Origin: Actinomycetes bacterium
GTDB taxonomy: Bacteria > Actinomycetota > Actinomycetes > Propionibacteriales > Propionibacteriaceae
DNA length: 19,566 bases
Reading direction: 5' to 3'
NCBI GenBank assembly: GCA_023443125.1
Contig: JAEZVO010000082.1
Span: forward strand, 1-19,566
The position numbers and the translations under genes were made by a program. Of this stretch, positions 1 through 6,626 are shown piece by piece (positions within the stretch are counted from its first letter, which is position 1; the number at the start of each line of letters is the position of its first letter). The notes beneath the pieces were generated by a model. It was given only the letters and a program-made list of their open reading frames with translations, ran no database searches and was not told the DNA's origin.

Positions 1-1625
1 TGTGATCGAGCACGCCCCAGGCCCGGCATCATGTCCGTGGTGGCGTCGGCTCCACGGCGTGCCGCCGATGCGGCTTCTTCCCACGCTGCAGCCAAATCGT
101 CACCGGATGTGTTCGCCAGAGTTGTAGCGAACGGATCGAGCGCGTCGACCATCGTTTTGTCGCCCGGCTTCGCGCCACCCATGGACTGCACCGCCTCGGC
201 TGCCGCAGAGACACCTTCCTTCACCTGTTCCGCGGAGGGTGCATCGTCGTCGCCGAATTCGCCGCCGATGGCCCTCAACATCGCGCCCCAGAGCGCACCG
301 GATGTGCCACCAGCTCCGTCCTGCCAGGCGTCGCCAGCTCGCTTCAAGAGCGTGCCCGCACCTGCTCCCTGTTCCGTGAGCGCTACCGCGGCCTCCGCCG
401 CCGCATGCGAGCCGTGCTGCATTCCAATCCCATGGTCTCCGTCGCCGGCAATGGCATCAACCCGCCCAAGCTCCTCGGCATGTTCGTCGATGACGCGCGC
501 CACAGTCTGGAGCAACTCGGCGACGCGGGACGCAGCACCGCGCGATTCCTCACTCGCATCTGGAATCACTTCGTCGGCATCGGCAGCGCTTGCCTCAAAC
601 GCCACGGTCTCATTGGACTCGGATACAGACCCTTCCGAGTACGCAGGCGACTGCGCCGCTGCCTTCCAAAGCTCTTCAAGCTCGGAGTCCACCCAACACA
701 GGGTGAGCGACACACCAGCCATCTCAAAGCTGGTGCAAAACTCGCCGACCTTGATGTCAGCGACTTCAACTCCCTCTGCGTCGAGCTGCTGCATCACATG
801 CCCTAGCAGGACGTACATTTCGTCGTTCTTGAACGCGCCTAGACCATTCACAATCACCACGGCGCGGCGCGAACCTCGTTCGGGAGTCACAGATTCGGCG
901 AGCAATTTCGTCACGAAGAGTTCAGCCAGCTCGGCAGGCGTAGGAACGTCCACTTCATCCAGCCCAGCCTCACCGTGGATGCCCATCCCCACTGCCATTC
1001 GTCCATGCGGCACGGAGAACAACGGCTCGTCACTACCGGGAAGTACACAGCCAGTGAAGGCAACGCCTACGGAGCGAGTGCGGTCATTCGCGAGCGCGGC
1101 AAGGCGATGCACTTCATCAAGATCTTTACCTGCGGCCGCGGCAGCCCCTGCCACTTTGAACACCACAAGGTCGCCGGCAATACCACGCCGCTTATCGACC
1201 TCCGATTCGGGAGCCGACGAAATGTCATCGGTCACGCGGACGGTACGGACCTCGATGCCAGTTGCCTCGAGCGCCGCGCTGGCCTCGTCGAATTGCAACT
1301 TGTCACCGGCATAGTTGCCATAGCTGAGCAACACACCACGCCCCTGCTCGACGGTACGGGCGACGCTTTCCACCTGCCGGGCGCTAGGCGAAGCGAAGAT
1401 ATTGCCGAGCACCGCGCCGTGTGCGAGTCCCGGACCTACAAGGCCAGCAAATGCCGGGTAATGACCAGACCCTCCACCGATCACCAGAGCTACTTCATCC
1501 TCGGCGCTACGCGTCGTACGCACCACCCCACCAAACACCGACTGCACGGCATCACTGTGAGCACGCACAAAACCGCGCGCGGCATCCGCGGCAAACGTGG
1601 ATGAATCATGCTTCAGAAACGTCAT
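1..1625 (-). CDS. Dihydroxyacetone kinase family protein, DhaK-DhaL fusion (partial, 3' end off window)
   Basis: ATP-dependent sugar kinase of the DHA-kinase family, phosphorylating dihydroxyacetone or a related ketotriose/ketotetrose in the cytoplasm. Translated by hand: 541 codons are visible and the C-terminus is missing. The DhaK domain (about 1-325) shows GGGSGHYPAF with H55, GNIFASPSARQ, NYAGD, RRGIAGDLVVFK and GMGIHGEAG with H217, the His that binds substrate covalently in this family. An acidic Ser/Ala linker (about 326-365) leads to DhaL (about 366 on), with the Mg-binding acidic residues D390, D395 and D397 in VDAIAGDGDHG, then GGTSGALWGAM and GAKPGDKTMVDALDPF. The ATG at 1625 has GAGGAG at 1633-1638, seven bases upstream. 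The fused form uses ATP rather than PEP in known members. D- and L-erythrulose kinases of mycobacteria belong to the same family, so the substrate could be erythrulose. Catalytic residues look intact. Confidence 0.9.
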   Translation of the reverse strand, partial: MTFLKHDSSTFAADAARGFVRAHSDAVQSVFGGVVRTTRSAEDEVALVIGGGSGHYPAFAGLVGPGLAHGAVLGNIFASPSARQVESVARTVEQGRGVLLSYGNYAGDKLQFDEASAALEATGIEVRTVRVTDDISSAPESEVDKRRGIAGDLVVFKVAGAAAAAGKDLDEVHRLAALANDRTRSVGVAFTGCVLPGSDEPLFSVPHGRMAVGMGIHGEAGLDEVDVPTPAELAELFVTKLLAESVTPERGSRRAVVIVNGLGAFKNDEMYVLLGHVMQQLDAEGVEVADIKVGEFCTSFEMAGVSLTLCWVDSELEELWKAAAQSPAYSEGSVSESNETVAFEASAADADEVIPDASEESRGAASRVAELLQTVARVIDEHAEELGRVDAIAGDGDHGIGMQHGSHAAAEAAVALTEQGAGAGTLLKRAGDAWQDGAGGTSGALWGAMLRAIGGEFGDDDAPSAEQVKEGVSAAAEAVQSMGGAKPGDKTMVDALDPFATTLANTSGDDLAAAWEEAASAARRGADATTDMMPGLGRARS

Positions 1626-1654
1626 CGCTCAGCTCCTCATCGTCGAGGGATCCG

Positions 1655-1682
1655 TATACAAGATCCTATAGGATGTTGTACA
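1655..1682. promoter_or_regulatory. 28-bp near-palindromic operator candidate upstream of the kinase
   Basis: The two 14-base halves pair at 12 of 14 positions around the perfect core ATCCTATAGGAT (1663-1674), with flanking TTGTA/TACAA-like arms. It lies 30 bases upstream of the kinase start, where a repressor site would overlap the promoter. The size and symmetry suit a dimeric sugar-responsive regulator (GntR, LacI or DeoR type). Which one is not visible here, since no regulator gene is in this part of the window. Confidence 0.6.
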
Positions 1683-1755
1683 TCGTAGCTGATCCCGCTC
1701 GCCGCCGCTAGGGGGACCCCCGAATAAGACGGTGAGGCACGGGGGCCAAGCGGCA

Positions 1756-1836
1756 ACTAACCCGATATCCACATTCGTTTGCCGAAAATGCCAAAGACAG
1801 GCCTTCTGAAGAAACGAGAGTGGATATCGGGTTAGT
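1756..1836. repeat. Long inverted repeat between ligA and the kinase gene
   Basis: A perfect 17-base inverted repeat: ACTAACCCGATATCCAC at 1756-1772 and its reverse complement at 1820-1836. The stem continues after one mismatch and one wobble into TCGTTT/AAACGA (1775-1780 with 1812-1817), leaving a loop of about 31 bases. It begins 13 bases past the ligA stop codon, so it could end ligA transcription, but no run of T follows on either strand. A small non-autonomous repeat or a folded RNA element is equally possible. Confidence 0.6.
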
Positions 1837-1849
1837 CGAGCAATCTACT

Positions 1850-4111
1850 TCAGCCTTCCAGCGCCCCCGGCCCCTGCTCTACGAGCACTTTGAACTCCGC
1901 GGCGTCGAGGACGGGAATCCCCAGCTCCTCGGCTTTCGTGAGCTTCGAGCCCGCGCCGGGGCCAGCTGCCACGTAATCCGTCTTCCTCGACACCGAGCCC
2001 GCTGCCTTGCCGCCGGCGGCGATGATGGCTTCCTTCGCGCCCTCGCGGGTGTAGCCCTCCAGCGTCCCCGTCGCGACGACAGTCAGCCCGGCGAGCACAC
2101 CGTCGTTCGTCACCGCTGCACCCGGCCCGGGGTGACCGGGCGTCGCGAATCGCACACCAGCCTCGCGCCACCGTCGGATGATGTCTTGGTGCCAGTCGAC
2201 GGCGAGCCAGTCGACGAGTGAGGCCGCGATCGTCGGGCCCACGCCTTCCACTTGGGCGAGCTCGTCGGCCGACGCCTGTTCGATGGCCTCGAGCGAGCCA
2301 AACCAGTCGGCCAGCGCACGAGCCGCAACCGGCCCAACGTGGCGGATGTTGAGGCTCACCAACTGGCGCCACAGCTCCTTCGTCTTGGCCTTCTCCAGCT
2401 CGGCAAGCAGTTTCTCCGCCTGCGCGCTCGGCTGGACCTCACCCTTCACCTTTTTCTGGAACGGCATCCGCACCGACGGGTTCCCCTCGGCGTCGAGCTT
2501 GGGCTCGCCGGTTTCCGCGTCGGTCACCACCACCTCGATCGGCACCAACTGCTCCAGCTGCAAATGGAACAGCTCGGCTTCTGTGACCAGCGGCGGCGTC
2601 TCCGGCACCGCCGGCTGGGTCAGCGCGGCCGCCGTCACCTCCCCCAACGCCTCGATATCGAGCGCGTTACGCGACCCAATGTGCTCGACGCGCCCCCGCA
2701 CCTGCGCAGGGCACGACTCCGCATTCGGGCAGCGCAGGTCGACGTCGCCCTCCCGCATCGGCCGCAATTCGGCGCCACACTCGGGGCACGCGCTCGGCAT
2801 CTCGAACTCGCGCTCGTCGCCGTCGCGCAGCTCCGCAACAGGCCCAAGCACCTCGGGGATCACGTCGCCGGCTTTCCGCAGCACGACGGTATCCCCGATG
2901 AGTACGCCTTTCGCGCGCACCACGTCTTGGTTGTGCAGCGTCGCCTGGCGCACGACGGAGCCCGCCACCCTGACCGGCTCCATCACCGCATATGGCGTTG
3001 CCCGCCCGGTGCGCCCGACGCCGACCTTGATGTCCAGCAGCTTCGTGTGCACCTGCTCGGGCGGGTACTTGTACGCGATCGCCCAGCGCGGGGCACGCGA
3101 CGTCGTGCCGAGCCCGCGCCGCAGCGCCAGCTGGTCGACCTTGACCACCACCCCGTCGATCTCATGCTCCAGCGAGTTGCGCCGCTCCCCGTACTGCTCG
3201 ACGTAGGCCGCCACCTCGGCAGGGTCACTCACCGTGGCCACGTGGGGGCTCGTCGGCAGGCCCCACTCGCTCAGCAGCGCGTACACCTCGGATTGCGAGG
3301 CGACGTCGGGCTCCCACGCCCCGATACCGTGCACGATGAGCTCGAGCCGACGCAGCCGCTCCTCGCCGGCGCGCAGCTCGAGGCCAGATTTCTCGTCGAG
3401 CAGTTGGCGCAGCGAACCCGCTGCCGCGTTGCGAGGGTTCGCGAGGGGCGGGAAGCGCCGCTGGGCGGAGGCCTGTGCCTTGTCTTCGACGAAGTTCGGA
3501 CGCCCGCGCATCTGCTCGACCACCTCGTCGCGCAACCCCTCCAGCGCGACGTTCAGCTCCTCGAACGCCTGCTTGCGCAGGTACACCTCGCCGCGCACCT
3601 CGACGATGTCCGGATGTCTGGTGCCCCGCAGCTGCTTCGGAATGCCCGGAATGCGCCGCACGTTCACGGTGACGTCCTCGCCGGTCACGCCGTCGCCGCG
3701 GGTGGCCGCGCTAACGAGCTGGCCGTGCTCGTAGCGCAGGCTGAGCGCCAACCCGTCGATCTTCAGCTCACACAACCACCGCGCTTCCCCGTCAGTGCTC
3801 TGGGCCGCTTTCTGCAGCCAGGCGGTGAGCTCGTCGGTGGAAAACACGTTGTCAAGCGACAACATCTTCTCGGCATGCTTGAGCGGCGGGAACCCACGCC
3901 CGACGGCGCCCCCCACTGTCTGCGTGGGGGAATCCTGGGTGACGAGCTCGGGGAACTCGCGCTCGAGCGCTTCGAGCTCGTGCACGAGCGCGTCGTACTC
4001 GGCGTCGGAAACGCTGGGGGCGTCGTGTACGTAGTAGGCGTCGCGATGTTGCTCGATGGTCTCGCGCAGCTCGCGTGCGCGTTCCTGGGCGGAGTCGAAC
4101 GATGAGGTCAT
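1850..4111 (-). CDS. ligA: NAD-dependent DNA ligase LigA
   Basis: Seals nicks in duplex DNA using NAD, joining Okazaki fragments and repair patches. The 753-residue protein is longer than the usual 670-700. Order: the Ia domain with YY near 26-27 that grips NMN; the adenylation domain with the catalytic lysine K117 in CELKIDG and the EIDGVVVKVD block at 317-326; the OB fold; a four-Cys zinc finger (C442, C445, C461, C467); helix-hairpin-helix repeats; and a C-terminal BRCT domain (about 670-745). The extra length is mostly a charged insertion at about 523-562, between the zinc finger and the second half of the HhH region. The ATG at 4111 is kept because the YY and Ia motifs follow directly. 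The gene lies 42 bases after the stop of the upstream wall-lytic gene on the same strand, so co-transcription is possible. Confidence 0.97.
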   Translation of the reverse strand: MTSSFDSAQERARELRETIEQHRDAYYVHDAPSVSDAEYDALVHELEALEREFPELVTQDSPTQTVGGAVGRGFPPLKHAEKMLSLDNVFSTDELTAWLQKAAQSTDGEARWLCELKIDGLALSLRYEHGQLVSAATRGDGVTGEDVTVNVRRIPGIPKQLRGTRHPDIVEVRGEVYLRKQAFEELNVALEGLRDEVVEQMRGRPNFVEDKAQASAQRRFPPLANPRNAAAGSLRQLLDEKSGLELRAGEERLRRLELIVHGIGAWEPDVASQSEVYALLSEWGLPTSPHVATVSDPAEVAAYVEQYGERRNSLEHEIDGVVVKVDQLALRRGLGTTSRAPRWAIAYKYPPEQVHTKLLDIKVGVGRTGRATPYAVMEPVRVAGSVVRQATLHNQDVVRAKGVLIGDTVVLRKAGDVIPEVLGPVAELRDGDEREFEMPSACPECGAELRPMREGDVDLRCPNAESCPAQVRGRVEHIGSRNALDIEALGEVTAAALTQPAVPETPPLVTEAELFHLQLEQLVPIEVVVTDAETGEPKLDAEGNPSVRMPFQKKVKGEVQPSAQAEKLLAELEKAKTKELWRQLVSLNIRHVGPVAARALADWFGSLEAIEQASADELAQVEGVGPTIAASLVDWLAVDWHQDIIRRWREAGVRFATPGHPGPGAAVTNDGVLAGLTVVATGTLEGYTREGAKEAIIAAGGKAAGSVSRKTDYVAAGPGAGSKLTKAEELGIPVLDAAEFKVLVEQGPGALEG

Positions 4112-4153
4112 GCACCCATCTTCGCATCTGGCGCGAGCGCTGGCTGCAGGCGC

Positions 4154-5335
4154 TCAGTACCAGCGGTTGGCGCGCCAGAACTTGTACGCGCCGGCGTATC
4201 CGCCATACCGGCTATTGACGTAGTTGTACTGCCAACGCAACGCGACGACGGGGTCGTTCCAGTTGGGCCCCAACTTGGAGCAGGGGTAGGCCTGCGCGAG
4301 TCCGCACGCCCCGCTCGAGGGGTTCTTGGCGTTCGGGTTCCAGCTGGATTCCTTGGAGACGATGTAGTCGACGTACTGCCACTGGCTTTCCGGGATTCCA
4401 GCCGCGCGCATCCAGTCGTACTTCGTGCCGGTGCGTTTCCCGGTGGTGGCGGGGAGATCGTCGGACTCGTCGGGAGATGTGGATACGGGTGTAGGCGCGG
4501 GCTTCTTGGTGCCGACGGTGGTGACCTGCGCAACAGGCTTCTTCAGCACCTTCTCCGACTGCTTCTTCGACGACACCTTCTTGCCGTCGTGGTACACGTC
4601 GCGGTACGTCTCACGCTTCAGCCCATCGACGCCCTTCGTGGTGACCTTCTCCTCGCCCTGCAGGAGTTCGTCGGACTTCTTCTTCATCTTCTCGAACGGC
4701 ACCTTGACGTCCTTCGTCGACGACTTCACCTCGACGTCGGTGAATTCGACGCGCATCCCGTCGGTCAGGAGATCTGCCGCGGGCTGGCTGAGGATGTCGT
4801 CGCCATCGGGAGTGATGCCCTTGCTGGCGAGCAGTTCTTCCACCGTGCCGGCAAACCGCACCGGGGTCTCCTTGCCGCCCGAGACCAGCGTCACGTCCTT
4901 CGCCGTCACGACGTCGACGCTCAACCCGTCGCGTCCAATCGCAGCAGAGCGCGACACCGACACCGCCGAGTCCGGCTCATCCAGGCGCAGGAAGCCCAGT
5001 GCTTCCTCCACCGAGCGCGCCGTAGTCCAGATCTTGCGGCTCTCGCCGTCGAGGGTGAGCGTGAGCGGACGGCCGTAACGAACGTCGATGGAGAGTCCGT
5101 CCGTGATCCGCGCGTCCTCGGTAGGCAGCACCGCATCGTGGGCGCCGAGCGTGATGCCCTCGGCCTCCAGCACGTCGCCGACGGTGGCTTCGCTCGTCGC
5201 GAGCACCTTAGCCTGGCCGTCGACGCGCAGGGTGACATCGCGCTGCTGCGACGAGGATGCCGCAGCCATTCCTCCGACGAGCGCCAGCGCCGTGGCAGCG
5301 GCGGCCGTCGGGATCAGGATTTGGCTCTTCTTCAT
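4154..5335 (-). CDS. Secreted DUF348-G5 protein with C-terminal lysozyme-like domain (RpfB-like)
   Basis: Probable exported peptidoglycan-cleaving enzyme of 393 residues. A signal or anchor helix spans 7-27. Three DUF348 repeats follow (about 33-75, 90-130, 146-190; each has a xxTVxxxLxxxGI-type core), then a G5 domain (about 203-276) with KVTTKGVDGLKRETYRDVYH, which in this family binds wall polymers or zinc. A Pro/Ser/Thr linker leads to a compact domain (about 303-393) with the likely catalytic E329 in YIVSKESSWNPNA, GACGLAQAYPCSKLG and an aromatic end NRWY. The stalk is that of the resuscitation factor RpfB, but the last domain is closer to the Apf/transglycosylase-like group than to a canonical Rpf fold. 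C344 and C352 may form a disulfide. GAGAG lies five bases before the ATG. It starts 33 bases after its paralogue and probably shares its transcript. Confidence 0.88.
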   Translation of the reverse strand: MKKSQILIPTAAAATALALVGGMAAASSSQQRDVTLRVDGQAKVLATSEATVGDVLEAEGITLGAHDAVLPTEDARITDGLSIDVRYGRPLTLTLDGESRKIWTTARSVEEALGFLRLDEPDSAVSVSRSAAIGRDGLSVDVVTAKDVTLVSGGKETPVRFAGTVEELLASKGITPDGDDILSQPAADLLTDGMRVEFTDVEVKSSTKDVKVPFEKMKKKSDELLQGEEKVTTKGVDGLKRETYRDVYHDGKKVSSKKQSEKVLKKPVAQVTTVGTKKPAPTPVSTSPDESDDLPATTGKRTGTKYDWMRAAGIPESQWQYVDYIVSKESSWNPNAKNPSSGACGLAQAYPCSKLGPNWNDPVVALRWQYNYVNSRYGGYAGAYKFWRANRWY

Positions 5336-5368
5336 CGTGACTCTCGCTCGCGAATGTAGGGCGCGATG

Positions 5369-6535
5369 TCAGCCTACAACCTGCCAGGTGACGCTGACCA
5401 CGCCGGAGTTGACGCCACCGATGGCCTTCATGGCGGCGGTGGAGAGGTCGAGGCAGCGTCCGGCGATGTAGGGGCCGCGGTCGTTGATACGCACCACGGT
5501 GGAGCGCCCATTGGCCTTATTCGTCACCTTCACGCGGGTGCCGAAAGGCAGCGACTTGTGGGCCGCCGTGAAGTCGTGGGTGTTGAACCGCTCGCCGCTG
5601 GCGGTGGGCTGCGGGTCCCAGTAGTACGACGCCTTGCACTGGTTACCGACTGCCGGCGTGAGGTTCTCGCCACCGCCGTTGCCGGATGCGGTCGACGCAG
5701 CTGTCTCCTTCGTACCGACGGTGGTGACCTGGTCGACAGGCTTCTTCAGCACCTTCTCCGACTGCTTCTCCGACGACACCTTCTTGCCGTCGTGGTACAC
5801 GTCGCGGTACGTCTCTCGCTTCAGCCCGTCGACACCCTTCGTGGTGACCTTCTCTTCACCCTTGTCCATCTTCTTGGACTTCTCTGTCTTCTTCTCGAAG
5901 GGCACCTTGACGTCTTTCGTCGACGACTTCACCTCAACGTCGGTGAATTGGATGGTCATCCCGTCGGCGAGTGCGGTGGTCAGTGCGGGCTTGACGATGT
6001 CGTCGCCGTCAGGCTTGATGCCGGCTTCGGTGAGCACATCCTCGACGGTGCCTGCCAGACGCACTGGGGTCTCCTTGCCGTCGGAAATGAGCTTCACGTC
6101 TTTTGCCGTGATGATGTCGACGCTCAACCCTTCGCGGCCGATGGCTGCGGAGCGCGACGTGGAGACAAGCGAATCCTTCTCGTCGAGGTCGAGGTAGCCG
6201 AGCGCTTCCTCCACCGAGCGCGCGGTGGTCCACACCTTGCGGGTTTTCCCGTCGACGCTCACCTCAAAGGGGCGACCGTAGTTCACCGCGACGGCGAGCC
6301 CGTCGGTGACCTTCGTGTCGGGCGAGGGCAGCACGACGTCGTGAGCACCGACCTTGAGGCCCTGCGCTTCCAGCACATCTGCGACGGTGCCGGCCTTCGC
6401 TTCGACGGCCTGGGGTTTGCCGTCAACGGTGAGCGTCACGTCGTAGGTGCGAAACGCCGTAGCTGCTGCGACGCCACCCACGAGCGCGAGGGCGGTGACG
6501 CCAGAGACCACGGGGATCAGGATCTTCTTTTGCAT
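5369..6535 (-). CDS. Secreted DUF348-G5 protein with C-terminal RlpA-like double-psi beta-barrel
   Basis: Exported wall protein of 388 residues, paralogous to the next gene downstream over the first 275 residues: signal helix, three DUF348 repeats and a G5 domain. The C-terminal 90 residues differ. QCKASYYW, TASGERFN, LPFGTRVKVTN and INDRGPYIAGRCLDLS mark an RlpA-like DPBB domain with the conserved Asp of NDRGPY at about 352. Two Cys (about 300 and 361) are placed for the usual disulfide. RlpA-type domains cleave or bind denuded glycan strands. Start: an upstream in-frame GTG at 6544 exists, but GAGAG at 6546-6550 fits the ATG at 6535 better (spacing 10) and would abut the GTG. A possible promoter (TTGGTT, 16 bases, TACCAT) lies at 6580-6607. 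It is first in a likely three-gene run ending in ligA. Confidence 0.88.
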   Translation of the reverse strand: MQKKILIPVVSGVTALALVGGVAAATAFRTYDVTLTVDGKPQAVEAKAGTVADVLEAQGLKVGAHDVVLPSPDTKVTDGLAVAVNYGRPFEVSVDGKTRKVWTTARSVEEALGYLDLDEKDSLVSTSRSAAIGREGLSVDIITAKDVKLISDGKETPVRLAGTVEDVLTEAGIKPDGDDIVKPALTTALADGMTIQFTDVEVKSSTKDVKVPFEKKTEKSKKMDKGEEKVTTKGVDGLKRETYRDVYHDGKKVSSEKQSEKVLKKPVDQVTTVGTKETAASTASGNGGGENLTPAVGNQCKASYYWDPQPTASGERFNTHDFTAAHKSLPFGTRVKVTNKANGRSTVVRINDRGPYIAGRCLDLSTAAMKAIGGVNSGVVSVTWQVVG

Positions 6536-6579
6536 TCGGTGCACTCTCAGTATCGGTTACTCATGCTTGCGACGGAAAC

Positions 6580-6607
6580 ATGGTACGGCCTCACTGAGAG
6601 AAACCAA
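6580..6607 (-). promoter_or_regulatory. Candidate promoter for the two G5 wall genes
   Basis: On the minus strand, TTGGTT (6602-6607) is followed after 16 bases by TACCAT (6580-6585). That is a plausible sigma-70-type pair about 45 bases upstream of the ATG at 6535. The rest of the short gap to copA (6536-6626) contains only a weak CTGAG/CTCAG hairpin overlapping the copA stop, with no clear T-run. Confidence 0.3.
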
Positions 6608-6626
6608 AATGTTTTCTGAGAAACGC

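Noticed and set aside
31..1314. Long open frame of 427 codons on the plus strand
   Set aside because: It is antisense to the kinase, whose DhaK and DhaL motifs are all on the minus strand. The product is low-complexity Ala/Ser/Pro with no recognisable domain.
1712..1722. GGGGG-AC-CCCC hairpin as a terminator
   Set aside because: Loop too small to fold well and no T-run; probably chance in GC-rich sequence.
2252..4105. 617-codon open frame on the plus strand
   Set aside because: Mirror frame of ligA, rich in His, Arg, Leu and Gln as expected for GC-rich antisense; no motif.
6536..6544. GTG at 6544 as start of the RlpA-like gene
   Set aside because: The GAGAG ribosome site would touch this codon, whereas the ATG at 6535 has proper spacing.
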